Positions 34,742 to 44,089 of a DNA stretch of 64,000 bases are shown here, piece by piece. This stretch comes from Planctomycetales bacterium (GTDB lineage: Bacteria > Planctomycetota > Phycisphaerae > SM23-33), in NCBI GenBank assembly GCA_030612725.1, contig JAUWNJ010000004.1, positions 62,001 through 126,000 of the forward strand. The letters run 5' to 3'. The notes under the pieces are model-generated. The model saw nothing but the letters and a program-made list of their open reading frames with translations. It ran no database searches and was not told the DNA's origin. The position numbers were made by a program, and so were the translations under genes. The first letter of the stretch is position 1, and every line of letters starts with the position of its first letter.

Positions 34742-37700
34742 ATGGAACATGAAACGCCACTAATCAAAGAGGACCACATCTCCCAGGTTCCGGCGCTGCA
34801 ATTGCTACAGAACCTTGGTTGGGAGTATCTGTTGCCGGCCGAGGCGATGGCGCTACGCGGCGGACGAACGTCGGGTGTGATCCTGGACGGCATCCTGGAG
34901 AAGCAACTGCGGGCAATGAACAAGGTCCGCTTTAAAGGGCAGGAATACCCGTTCACCGAGGGCAACATCCACACTGCGATCCGAGCACTCAAGGATGAGG
35001 TCTATGACGGACTGGTGCGGACAAACGAGAAGATCTATGACCTGCTGTGTCTGGGAAAGAGCCTTCAGCAGTCCATCGAGGGCGACCTGAAGAGTTTCAC
35101 GCTGCACTATATTGACTGGGAACATCCGGAGCGGAACGTCTATCACGTTACGGAGGAGTTTTCCGTCGAGCGGACCGGCAGCAAGGAGACATACCGACCG
35201 GACATTATGCTGTTCGTCAATGGAATTCCACTGGTGGTGATTGAGTGCAAGAGGACCGACCTCGGGCCGGGCAAGGACCCGGTGGAGCAGGCAATTAGTC
35301 AGCACATCCGCAACCAGAAGGAAGACGGCATCCCGAAGTTGTTCACGTACGTGCAATTGCTTATGGCCGTCTCCAAGAACGAGGCAAAGTTCGGCACGGT
35401 CGGGACGCCGATGAAGTTCTGGGCGCGGTGGAAGGAGCCGGGTGACCACGAAGCGGAGGTTCGTGAACTGACTGGCCGGCCGCTTTCGGCAGAGAAAAAG
35501 GACAGGCTTTTCGACGACCGGTTTGCTTATGTGCGTGAGTATTTCGACGCGATGGAGGCCGAGGGTGGCCGCGAGGTAACCGAGCAGGATCGGGCAATCT
35601 GGGCGCTATGCCGTCCCGAGCGGCTGCTGGAATTGATTTTTCGATATATCCTGTTCGACGCAGGGGCAAAGAAGATAACCCGGTATCAGCAATACTTCTG
35701 CGTCAAGAAGATCATGGACCGGATCAGGCGAATGGAGGGTGGCAAACGTAAGGGTGGCGTGGTCTGGCACACCCAAGGCAGCGGCAAGAGCCTGACGATG
35801 GTGATGCTTGCTAAGGCCATCGCGATGGACGATTCCATTGACGACTTCAAGATTGTCCTGGTAACGGACCGCGTGGATCTGGATGACCAGATATACAAGA
35901 CTTTCAAGCATTGCGGCGCGGAGTTGGAGCAGGCAACGACGGGAGCCAATCTGGTCGAGATGCTCATAAGCAAAAAACAGCGGATCACCACCACTGTTAT
36001 CAACAAGTTTGAGGCAGCCGTCGGCAGGCAGGGCGTGCGCAACGAAGACCCGAATGTCTTTGTCTTGGTAGATGAAGGGCACCGCACCCAATATGGGCCG
36101 TTGCACGCCAAGATGCGTAAGGCCCTGCCCAACGCCTGCTTCATCGGCTTTACCGGCACACCAGTGATGAAGCGGAATAAGAACACGGTGCAGAAATTCG
36201 GCGGCTTGATCGATACCTACACGATCTCCGAGGCAGTAAAAGACGAGGCCGTTGTGCCTCTATTATACGAAGGTCGGCACGTCCGGGAGAAAGTTGACGC
36301 CAAGGCAATTGATGAATGGTTTGAGCGAATCACTGAGGACTTGTCCGATGAGCAAAAGGCGGACTTAAAGAAAAAGTTCAGCACGGCGGAAATGCTGATG
36401 CGAGCAAAACCTGTCGTTCGAGAGATTGCCTGGGATGTCAGCAATCACTTCCGTGACAATTGGCAGCACACGCCATTCAAGGCCCAGTTGGTTGCTCCGC
36501 GAAAGGAGACGGCCTTGCTGTACAAGAAGTACCTTGATGAGTTCGGCGTGGTGAGGTCGCAGGTGCTCATTTCCGGCCCAGACGAGCGCGAAGGTGAGGA
36601 GGACATCTACAAGGTAAACAAGGATCCTGTTATCCGGTTCTGGAAGGCAATAATGGACCGGTACGGCACAGAGAAGGAGTACAACCGTCAGGTTATCAGT
36701 GCCTTCAAAGACGGCGATGCATCCGACTTGGAGGGTGACGCGCCGGAGATCATTATTGTCGTAGATAAGCTTCTGACAGGGTTTGATGCACCGTGCAATA
36801 CGGTGCTCTACCTGGCAAGAAAGTTCACCGAGCATACGCTATTACAGGCTATTGCTCGTGTGAACCGTCTGCATGACGGGAAGGAGTTCGGGTACATCCT
36901 CGATTATCGCGGCGTCCTGGAGAACTTAGATCACGCATTGGACATGTACAGCAATCTGTCTGAATTCGAGCGTGAAGACTTGGCCGACATGATGACGGAC
37001 GTACGGGCGATTACCGAGAAGCTTCCGCAGAAACACTCGGTCCTGTGGGACACCTTCAAAGAGGTCAAAAACACTCGCGACTACGAGGCCTACGAGCGGT
37101 TGCTATCGGACGATGCGTTGCGGGTGCATTTCTATGAGCGGTTTGCCGACTTCGCCCGGACTTTGAGTGTGGCGATGTCCACGGCCGCTTTTCTGGAAGA
37201 AACGCCCGAAAAGAAGATCAACGAATATCGCAAGGACCTGAAGTTTTTCCAGGAGCTTCGTAGTTCAGTGCGGCGGCGTTATGCCGAGGTCGTGGACTTC
37301 TCCGAATACGAGTCGAAGATTCGCAAGCTACTGGATACACATTTGGGCACTGAAGCAGTTGAGCAGATCACTGGAGCCATTGACCTTTTCAACAAGGAGG
37401 AGCGAGAGAAGGCTATAGCGGAGCCCCTAAGTGACGAAGCCAAGGCCGACATGATCGCCCACAATACGAAGCGAGTACTCGATGTCAAATGGCAAAGAGA
37501 AGACCCGGCGTTCTACAAAAAGTTCTCTAGGATTCTTCAGGACGTAATCAATGCGTTCCGTGCAGAGCGTATCCGAGCAACGGAATACCTGAAGAAGGCG
37601 ACAGACATTATGAACTCAGTTCTTAATAGGACCGGGGATGAAGTACCCGAAACACTCGACGGCAAGGATGTGGCCAAAGCGTACTACGGTTGTATAAGGG

Positions 37701-37960
37701 AGATCTTCGAGGGGTACCAGGGAGATGGCCTTGATGTTCAAGGCCATAGCGCCGAGGCAAGCCTTGCAATTGATAAGATCATCGAGGATCGTCGAATTGT
37801 GAACTGGGTGGATAACACTGATGTTAAGAACCGGATGCGTCAGGAAATCGAGGATTATCTGTTCGAGTTGAAGGATCGGCTCAGCGCCAATCTGACATTC
37901 GAGGACATGGACTTGATTATGGATCAGTGCCTGGATATTGCAAAAGCGAGGCGGCCGTGA
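34742..37960 (+). CDS. hsdR: Type I restriction endonuclease/translocase subunit
   Basis: 1072 residues from ATG 34742, with AGGTAGGTGAT upstream; a GTG at 34733 is less likely. Residues 1-250 carry the nuclease core (RPDIMLFVNG then IECKRT). The SF2 translocase follows: Walker A QGSGKSLT (near 350), DEGHRTQ, GFTGTPV and ARVNRLHD motif VI. The C-terminal helical domain anchors it to HsdM. Cleaves unmodified DNA after translocation. Its stop overlaps the next gene's GTG. Confidence 0.93.
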   Translation: MEHETPLIKEDHISQVPALQLLQNLGWEYLLPAEAMALRGGRTSGVILDGILEKQLRAMNKVRFKGQEYPFTEGNIHTAIRALKDEVYDGLVRTNEKIYDLLCLGKSLQQSIEGDLKSFTLHYIDWEHPERNVYHVTEEFSVERTGSKETYRPDIMLFVNGIPLVVIECKRTDLGPGKDPVEQAISQHIRNQKEDGIPKLFTYVQLLMAVSKNEAKFGTVGTPMKFWARWKEPGDHEAEVRELTGRPLSAEKKDRLFDDRFAYVREYFDAMEAEGGREVTEQDRAIWALCRPERLLELIFRYILFDAGAKKITRYQQYFCVKKIMDRIRRMEGGKRKGGVVWHTQGSGKSLTMVMLAKAIAMDDSIDDFKIVLVTDRVDLDDQIYKTFKHCGAELEQATTGANLVEMLISKKQRITTTVINKFEAAVGRQGVRNEDPNVFVLVDEGHRTQYGPLHAKMRKALPNACFIGFTGTPVMKRNKNTVQKFGGLIDTYTISEAVKDEAVVPLLYEGRHVREKVDAKAIDEWFERITEDLSDEQKADLKKKFSTAEMLMRAKPVVREIAWDVSNHFRDNWQHTPFKAQLVAPRKETALLYKKYLDEFGVVRSQVLISGPDEREGEEDIYKVNKDPVIRFWKAIMDRYGTEKEYNRQVISAFKDGDASDLEGDAPEIIIVVDKLLTGFDAPCNTVLYLARKFTEHTLLQAIARVNRLHDGKEFGYILDYRGVLENLDHALDMYSNLSEFEREDLADMMTDVRAITEKLPQKHSVLWDTFKEVKNTRDYEAYERLLSDDALRVHFYERFADFARTLSVAMSTAAFLEETPEKKINEYRKDLKFFQELRSSVRRRYAEVVDFSEYESKIRKLLDTHLGTEAVEQITGAIDLFNKEEREKAIAEPLSDEAKADMIAHNTKRVLDVKWQREDPAFYKKFSRILQDVINAFRAERIRATEYLKKATDIMNSVLNRTGDEVPETLDGKDVAKAYYGCIREIFEGYQGDGLDVQGHSAEASLAIDKIIEDRRIVNWVDNTDVKNRMRQEIEDYLFELKDRLSANLTFEDMDLIMDQCLDIAKARRP

Positions 37961-38691
37961 CTGCCGGGCAAATTCAACGGGACGGACGCCTGCACAAAAT
38001 CGAATTTGGCAGTGAGCGTATCGACTGCTTCGTTCGCTTTGGGCAAAGGAACCGTTTACGGATCAGCGTTCATCCTGATCTTCGTGTAACGGTCGATGCG
38101 CCCGCAGGCAAGTCGCTGGAAGACGTGCTTGCTAGAGTGAAGAGGCGAGCCGGTTGGATTGTCAAGCAGAGGACTTTCTTCAAACAGTTCATGCCACGTC
38201 TTCCGGAGAAGCGGTACGTTAGCGGAGAGACCTTCTACTACCTTGGCAGGCAGTATCGCCTAAAGGTGGTTCAAAACAGTGGGGGTTCAGTCAAACTCAT
38301 CGGCCGGTTTATTTGGGTCCACACGCCTAATCGTCACGAGAGAAGGATTGTGAAGCGACTTGTGCAGCGGTGGTACAGGGAGCACGCTGTCGCTGCCTTC
38401 GAGCGACGCCTCGATATTTGCCACGAGACGGCCAAGCGATATGGCATTTCCCGCCCCCTGATAAGGTTGCGGCGAATGACTCGACGGTGGGGAAGCTCAA
38501 ACGGCAGGAAGGTCATTTTGTTGAACACGGAGCTAGTCAAGGCTCCCATCCACTGCATTGACTATGTGATAATGCACGAGATGTGTCACCTGAAAATCAC
38601 CGATCACAGTAGAGGTTTCTATCGTCTTCTTTCGCTATGTATGTCTGATTGGGAGCGCCGGAAGGCACGTTTGGAACAGTTCGGCTTTTAA
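37957..38691 (+). CDS. YgjP-family (DUF45) metallopeptidase-like protein
   Basis: 244 residues from a GTG overlapping the hsdR stop. The zinc motif is HEMCHLKITDHS (HExxH plus a third His), and RMTRRWGSSN is typical of the YgjP/DUF45 group. Such genes are frequently found next to hsdR, but their role in restriction is not known. The tight overlap argues for co-expression. Confidence 0.85.
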   Translation: MTAGQIQRDGRLHKIEFGSERIDCFVRFGQRNRLRISVHPDLRVTVDAPAGKSLEDVLARVKRRAGWIVKQRTFFKQFMPRLPEKRYVSGETFYYLGRQYRLKVVQNSGGSVKLIGRFIWVHTPNRHERRIVKRLVQRWYREHAVAAFERRLDICHETAKRYGISRPLIRLRRMTRRWGSSNGRKVILLNTELVKAPIHCIDYVIMHEMCHLKITDHSRGFYRLLSLCMSDWERRKARLEQFGF

Positions 38692-38770
38692 TTATGCGTC
38701 TGTCTGGGCATTGCGACGACATGCTCTTTACGGTAGCCTGTGCCACAGGTCAAATATGAAGAGGTGGCAC

Positions 38771-39481
38771 ATGGCAAAGAAGAACTCGCAACTCGTCTCT
38801 CAGCATTTAGAAAACATTTCTCGAAAAATGCTGGAAGAATACCAGGATGTTATTCGGAATTTTGTTCGCAAGCGGCACGGTGTTTATGCTTTGTACCGCC
38901 GCGGGAAGCTGTACTACGTTGGTTTGGCCAGCAGCCTGCTTGGCCGATTGAAACAGCATCTTACGAATAAGCACGGCGATACATGGGATCGATTCAGCGT
39001 GTATTTGACCATCGGACCAGCGTACATGAAGGAAATCGAATCGGTTCTGATTCGAATATCCGACCCGCCCGGCAACAAGCAACGAGGCAAGTTCGCCAAA
39101 TCGGAAAACCTTCTGCCGAAAGTGAAAGCAGAATATCGCCGCCGAAAGAAGGAAGAAGAGGAGGATATCTTTGGCCCTCGCAAAAAGGGGAAGAAAAAAG
39201 TCAAACCGGCAAGAAAAAAGGTGACCAAGGCCAAAGGCCGTGTGCCCGTGATGGCCCAATACGCTGAGCGAGTGAAAAAACTTCGAGCTAGGTTCAAGGG
39301 TAAACTGGTCCATGCGCGTGTACTGAAAGACGGCCAGGTGAGTTATGGCGGCAAGAGATACACATCTCCGTCACTTGCTGCGGGGGCAGCATGTAAGCGT
39401 CACGCCCGCAATGGCTGGACGTTTTGGACTTACGAACGTGCGCCCGGGGATTGGGTGCTGATCAACGATCTTCGGAAATGA
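38771..39481 (+). CDS. GIY-YIG nuclease-like protein with DUF2924-type tail
   Basis: 236 residues; GAGGTGG precedes ATG 38771. GVYALYRRGKLYYVGLASSL then GRLKQHL is a GIY-YIG-like block (GVYALY...YYVGL) with its Arg. A Lys-rich linker (about residues 130-160) leads to a C-terminal unit FKGKLVHARVLKDGQVSYGG then KRYTSPSLAAGAACK that resembles DUF2924/RAMA. This links a nuclease fold to a putative DNA-modification sensor. The function is inferred. Confidence 0.65.
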   Translation: MAKKNSQLVSQHLENISRKMLEEYQDVIRNFVRKRHGVYALYRRGKLYYVGLASSLLGRLKQHLTNKHGDTWDRFSVYLTIGPAYMKEIESVLIRISDPPGNKQRGKFAKSENLLPKVKAEYRRRKKEEEEDIFGPRKKGKKKVKPARKKVTKAKGRVPVMAQYAERVKKLRARFKGKLVHARVLKDGQVSYGGKRYTSPSLAAGAACKRHARNGWTFWTYERAPGDWVLINDLRK

Positions 39482-39490
39482 GGTCCGGCA

Positions 39491-42400
39491 ATGACATCTA
39501 GCTACTCTTCCATAAGAACCGAGAACGAGGGGCGGTATGGTACTGACATCGGCCGCATCGGCAAGATGCTACTGGCAAACCTTTATGCCGACCGGACTCA
39601 TTTCATCTTTGAGCTTCTTCAGAACGCCGAGGACGCCATGGCCCGACGCGGTATATGGCAAGGAAGCCGCGCGGTTCAGTTCACCCTCTCGAAGGTTGCG
39701 CTTCGGGTTTTGCATTTCGGGGAGCCGTTTGATGAGCGGGATGTGCGCGCTATCTGCAATATCGCAGAGACCACGAAGGATCTGACTGGCATCGGGCGTT
39801 TTGGCATTGGCTTCAAGTCGGTGTATGCTTTCACGGACCTGCCGGAAGTTCACTCTGGCGAAGAAGACTTTGCGATTGAGAACTACGTGCGGCCTGCCTC
39901 TGCCGGACCAGTAGACCGACAACATGATGAGACTGTGTTTCTTCTCCCACTGCGACCGCAGGACACTACTGCAGTGGACGACGTTACCGATGGTTTACGG
40001 AAACTTGGCCCCAAAACGCTGCTGTTCCTACGCCAGATCGATGAGATCGAATGGAGCGTCGAGGGTGGACCTTCTGGCCTGTACCTTCGCAGCAAACCGG
40101 AGACGATTGGTGAAAACGTCCGTCGAATTACCGTCATTGGTCAGGAAAAAGGCAAACCCGATATTGAGGAAACGTGGCTGGTCTTTTCCCGTGCGGCCCA
40201 AACTGACGGAGGTGCCGTTGCCGGTCAGGTGGAGATCGCCTTCTCGATCACACAGGACAAAGAATCCCACCAGTGGTCGGTTCAGGCAGTCAGCGATTCT
40301 CCCCTTGTCGCCTTTTTCCCGACTGTGCTTCAGACCCACCTCGGCTTTCTTGTGCAAGGACCTTACCGCACGACGCCAAGCCGCGACAACGTGCCGCCCC
40401 ATGATCTTTGGAACCAGCACCTTGTGCAAGAGACGACGTCGCTTCTCGTCGAAACGCTGCATTCGCTGCGAGACCTCGGCCTTCTCGATACGGGTGCCCT
40501 GAACAGTTTACCGCTCGACCGCACAAAATTCGCAGAAGGGCAGATGTTCGCGCCGCTGTTCGAGGCAGTACGATCCGCGCTGGCATCCGAACCCCTTCTG
40601 CCTCGTTTCGACGATGGACACATATCTGCCAGCAGAGCAAAGCTCGCGCGCACACAGGAGTTGCGAGAGATCTTCAGCCCAACCCAGATTGCCACATTGT
40701 TCGGCGTCGACGGAGAGATTCCATGGCTGAGCGGTGACATCTCGCAGGACCGCACACCAGAACTGCGCCAGTATCTCATGCGCGAGCTGGACATTACGGA
40801 GGTCACGCCGGAGACGATTCTCCCAAGACTTACCAAGTTATTTCTTGAGGCGCAGAGCGACGATTGGATTCTCAAACTGTACGAGTTCTTAAACGGTCAG
40901 CCGGCGCTGCGGGGGCGGTTGAACGACCTGCCGCTGATTCGACTCGAGGATGGCGTGCACGTTCCCGCCCGCTCGGACGGCCAGCCGAAGGCATTCTTGC
41001 CGAGCACGATTGAATCGGCCTTCCCCACTGTACGCCGAACGGTGTGTGCGACAGATGGGGCTCGGCAGTTCCTCCAGTCTCTCGGCCTCACCGAACCCGA
41101 CCCCGTAGATGATGTTATCTGGAACGTGTTGCCCAGGTATCGAGCCGAGGACGCCTGCGTCACCAACGCAGATTATGGAGCCGACATTCGCCGCATCCTG
41201 ACGGCTTTCGGCACGGATTCGAAGACCCAGCGCGAGAAGCTGCTGGCGGCCCTGCGCGACTCCTTCTTCGTGAAAGCGGTGGATAGCGGCAGTGGTACGA
41301 AGAAGTGGGCCAAGCCCGGTGCTGCGTACTTGGCAACGGAGCGACTGAAGGGGCTGTTCGCGGGCGTGACGGATGTTCTCCTTGTGGATGATTCGTATGC
41401 ATGTCTCAAAGGCGAGGACGTCCGCGACCTGCTGGAGGCCTGCGGGGCAACGCGGTATCTGCAGCTTGTGACCATCGAGTCGAACTTGACATGGAAGCAG
41501 CGTCACGAGATGCGTATTGCCGCGGGTTGTGAGAGCTGCACCTGGGAGGAACCCATCCAAGATCACACGCTGCGCGGACTCGACCTACTGCTCAGTGTGC
41601 TGCCAAGGCTTGATGTCGAGAACCATCAGAAGAGGGCTGCTTTACTTTGGGAGGCCTTGGGCGATGTAGAAGACCGACGTGGCGCGAGCAGTTTTTCTGG
41701 AACGTACCGGTGGACTTACTACCACCAACGGAACACTACCTTCGACGCAGCCTTTGTGCGACAATTGAACGAGACCGCTTGGGTGTCAGATGGCAACGGC
41801 GACTTGCAGCGGCCTGAGTTCGTCATCTTCGATACGCTTGGCTGGAAACCGAACCCATTCCTGCTTTCCAAGATAAGGTTCAAGCCTCCCATCATCGAGA
41901 CTCTGGCCCAAGAAGCGGGTATTGAGCCAGGGGTGCTTGACTTACTCAAGAAATGTGGCGTTACCAGCGTAGAGGAGTTGAAGAGGCGTCTTGGCATTGA
42001 GGAAGAACCGCAACCGCCCGAAGGCGACCGCGTTTCAGAGGAACCGCAGGGTGGTCGAGGCGGCGGTGGAACAGGAGGCGAGATTGGCCCAAGTGGTGGC
42101 GGTGGCAAGGGCGCGGGTACTACCGGCGGTGACCAAGCAGGTGGGCGATCCCAGGGTATTGATGCTGGCGGCAAGAAGCAAACCTCACCCGGCACTGGCG
42201 GCCGACCGTTCATCTCCTATGTCGCCGCGCACCCGGACGGCGAGGACCCTGACCCAGATGGGCTGGGCCAACAGGCTCGGATGACGCTGGAGGAGAAGGC
42301 GATTCAGTTCATCCTCCAACGCGAGCCGCAATTGCACCGCACGCCCACCAACAACCCGGGCTACGACCTGTTCGAGACCGGAGATGATGAGCAAACGATC

Positions 42401-42652
42401 CGCTGGGTTGAGGTAAAGGCGATGACACGCAGCCTCAACGACCGGCCCGTGGGGCTTTCGCGCACGCAGTTCGAGTGCGCACGGGAACACGGCGAGGCAT
42501 ACTGGCTCTATGTGGTTGAGCACGTCGGTTCCCTGGAAGACGCCAGAATCGTACGCGTTCAAGACCCGGCGGGAAAGGCGCGGACATTCACTTTCGACCA
42601 TGGTTGGCTCAGTGTGGCTGACATCGACGACAAGAACAACAACATCAGGTAA
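39491..42652 (+). CDS. Hsp90-type ATPase / DUF3883 (NOV_C) defence-like protein
   Basis: 1053 residues. N-terminal 120 residues are a GHKL/sacsin-like ATPase: FELLQNAEDA (N box, near 45) and GIGRFGIGFKSVY (G box, near 100). The middle 700 residues are mostly helical. A Gly/Gln-rich linker (about 840-900) precedes a C-terminal DUF3883/NOV_C domain with NPGYDLFE and WVEVKAM, a layout close to PD-(D/E)XK nucleases (D...E-V-K). The combination ATPase plus nuclease-like domain is seen in defence genes and in plant NO VEIN proteins. Last gene of the island. Confidence 0.75.
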   Translation: MTSSYSSIRTENEGRYGTDIGRIGKMLLANLYADRTHFIFELLQNAEDAMARRGIWQGSRAVQFTLSKVALRVLHFGEPFDERDVRAICNIAETTKDLTGIGRFGIGFKSVYAFTDLPEVHSGEEDFAIENYVRPASAGPVDRQHDETVFLLPLRPQDTTAVDDVTDGLRKLGPKTLLFLRQIDEIEWSVEGGPSGLYLRSKPETIGENVRRITVIGQEKGKPDIEETWLVFSRAAQTDGGAVAGQVEIAFSITQDKESHQWSVQAVSDSPLVAFFPTVLQTHLGFLVQGPYRTTPSRDNVPPHDLWNQHLVQETTSLLVETLHSLRDLGLLDTGALNSLPLDRTKFAEGQMFAPLFEAVRSALASEPLLPRFDDGHISASRAKLARTQELREIFSPTQIATLFGVDGEIPWLSGDISQDRTPELRQYLMRELDITEVTPETILPRLTKLFLEAQSDDWILKLYEFLNGQPALRGRLNDLPLIRLEDGVHVPARSDGQPKAFLPSTIESAFPTVRRTVCATDGARQFLQSLGLTEPDPVDDVIWNVLPRYRAEDACVTNADYGADIRRILTAFGTDSKTQREKLLAALRDSFFVKAVDSGSGTKKWAKPGAAYLATERLKGLFAGVTDVLLVDDSYACLKGEDVRDLLEACGATRYLQLVTIESNLTWKQRHEMRIAAGCESCTWEEPIQDHTLRGLDLLLSVLPRLDVENHQKRAALLWEALGDVEDRRGASSFSGTYRWTYYHQRNTTFDAAFVRQLNETAWVSDGNGDLQRPEFVIFDTLGWKPNPFLLSKIRFKPPIIETLAQEAGIEPGVLDLLKKCGVTSVEELKRRLGIEEEPQPPEGDRVSEEPQGGRGGGGTGGEIGPSGGGGKGAGTTGGDQAGGRSQGIDAGGKKQTSPGTGGRPFISYVAAHPDGEDPDPDGLGQQARMTLEEKAIQFILQREPQLHRTPTNNPGYDLFETGDDEQTIRWVEVKAMTRSLNDRPVGLSRTQFECAREHGEAYWLYVVEHVGSLEDARIVRVQDPAGKARTFTFDHGWLSVADIDDKNNNIR

Positions 42653-42851
42653 TGGCCTCGAACGCCGCAGTTTGCAGTTCGGGAAATTGAAGAAGGGTGA
42701 TGGGCCGAAGGCAGCGTTCGGAGATGGCGGAGCATGCATCCGTTGGCGACAAGGCGAGGATGCGTTTCTGAATCTCCGGCGCGAGGCGCAGGAGCATAAG
42801 GACCTGGGTTACCTTGGCGCGGGTGCCTCCTTCCCGGTGGGCACAGGTCAC
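42645..42851 (-). pseudogene. ParB/HTH-type fragment
   Basis: GTRAKVTQVLMLLRLAPEIQ, then SERCLRPITLLQFPEL, is the C-terminal half of a ParB-like helix-turn-helix protein often found beside serine integrases. Only about 68 residues are left. The upstream sequence on the minus strand no longer encodes the expected N-terminus. It converges with and overlaps the end of the ATPase/DUF3883 gene. Confidence 0.5.
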
Positions 42852-42935
42852 GTCTCGCCGTAAGTGTGTCGCAGCATTGCGTCACAGCTTGTCATAGCTA
42901 CCTGTCGTAGCATGTCGCAAGTATGCGTCGCAAGT

Positions 42936-43150
42936 TCATTGCTTTGCCAGCATGAGCCTGTAAATCAGGCGGTTGGTCGCGCTCTCGGCGGCCAACAACC
43001 CCTTGCCCATCAGACCCTTAAGGTCGCGTTGGAGCGTCCGGCGGTTGGTGCCTGAGCACAGGGCCTCCAAATGCCAAAAACGAGAGCGGTTATGAAGAGG
43101 GTTGCGTTCGGGGAGGTCCGAGGCGGCAATCGAGCACGCCGCCGCCTTTT
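42936..43150 (-). pseudogene. Winged-helix protein C-terminal fragment
   Basis: The minus strand encodes RFWHLEALCSGTNRRTLQRD then LKGLMGKGLLAAESATNRLI and stops at 42936, a typical winged-helix segment. Reading upstream meets a TAA near 43150 with no start codon, so this is a gene remnant. It lies opposite the start of the DUF2924 frame. Confidence 0.45.
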
Positions 43151-43406
43151 CTTACACGCCGACCACGCCAGCCAACGGCCATGTCGATTCCGCCGCAATC
43201 TCGACGCTCGGCTGCCGATGCCCGGCACGCGACTGAAGCGGGACTACAAAGGTCATGCCTACGAGGTCGAGGTCCTCGATAATGGTTTCGCTTATGATGG
43301 CGAGGTCTATCAAAGCCTGTCCGCCGTTGCTACTGCTATCACCGGCGGCCACTGGAATGGCTACCTGTTCTTCAACTTGAAGGACCCCGGCAAGGAGAAT
43401 GAATGA
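43071..43406 (+). pseudogene. DUF2924 protein, likely 5'-truncated
   Basis: From about 43195 the frame encodes PMPGTRLKRDYKGHAYEVEV and YQSLSAVATAITGGHWNGYL, the conserved half of DUF2924. The preceding 40 codons are basic and do not resemble the family, and they run opposite a winged-helix remnant. DUF2924 genes are usually directly upstream of large serine recombinases, as here. The stop overlaps the recombinase start. Confidence 0.6.
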
Positions 43407-43834
43407 TCGCCAACGCCGACAAGAAGATTCGATGTGCCATCTATACCCGCAAGAGCACCGAAGAGGGCCTGGAACAGGATTTCAATTCGCTTGATGCCCA
43501 GCGCGAAGCCGCCGAGGCGTACATTGCCAGCCAGAAGTCCGAAGGTTGGGTCTGCCTGTCGACGCATTACGGCTTTGTCGGTTACGTTATAGCCGTGGCC
43601 TTTGGGGGTGTCGGTGGCGTGTTGTATTTATCAGTAGTGTTTATCCTGAATCGTAACGATGGGGCAGGAGAAATGTCCGTCGGAGAAGAAGACGCCGCTT
43701 TTCTGATCGGCCTTCAGTTTGGCGTTCTGAAAGTCGAAACCGGCAGGCAGTTCGTTGATGATTTCAATCCGGCTCCAGGGCACGATTCTTTTGCAAATCG
43801 CTCCCACTGTAATGTCTTTGGGGCCGTTGACTGA
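43403..43834 (+). pseudogene. Large serine recombinase, truncated after about 55 codons
   Basis: [20 protein letters not shown] then [13 protein letters not shown] is the catalytic start of a large serine integrase (Ser in TRKST, Arg and Gln in LDAQREA). Similarity ends near 43570, and the frame then runs into non-homologous sequence to a stop at 43834. Normal proteins of this kind are over 450 residues. It marks the phage/chromosome edge or a deletion junction. Confidence 0.75.
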
Positions 43835-43975
43835 CCGGCCGTAGTGGAAGGTCCTGCACACCAACTCCACGCATACCTGGTCTCGGCCAACAACCTGGCC
43901 GATCAGCAGATGGTTGTGGGCATCAGGATAGGGCTTGATGGACCTTACCTTCCAGATTAGACGAGTGTCGTTCAT
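43631..43975 (-). CDS. Hypothetical protein, 114 aa
   Basis: The start is ATG 43975 ([20 protein letters not shown]). Beta-rich protein with many Val, Ile and His, perhaps a small barrel. No family recognised. It is the first gene on the chromosomal side of the broken recombinase and its 3' end lies under the aberrant part of that frame. Confidence 0.55.
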   Translation of the reverse strand: MNDTRLIWKVRSIKPYPDAHNHLLIGQVVGRDQVCVELVCRTFHYGRSVNGPKDITVGAICKRIVPWSRIEIINELPAGFDFQNAKLKADQKSGVFFSDGHFSCPIVTIQDKHY

Positions 43976-43992
43976 ATGTATTCCCCGGTTCC

Positions 43993-44028
43993 GGTCAGCC
44001 GGCCTGTCCCTCCGCAGGCCGGCTGACC
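43993..44028. other. Perfect 14-bp stem-loop
   Basis: GGTCAGCCGGCCTG (43993-44006) pairs exactly with CAGGCCGGCTGACC (44015-44028) around an 8-base loop. It follows the porin gene stop in the minus direction. There is no T-run on either side, so it is a poor intrinsic terminator. It could protect the mRNA end. Confidence 0.6.
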
Positions 44029-44089
44029 CTGATTTCCCTCCCCTTTGCCGGGTCGATTTCCTCCATAATTGATGTGTGCCGAGTATCAA

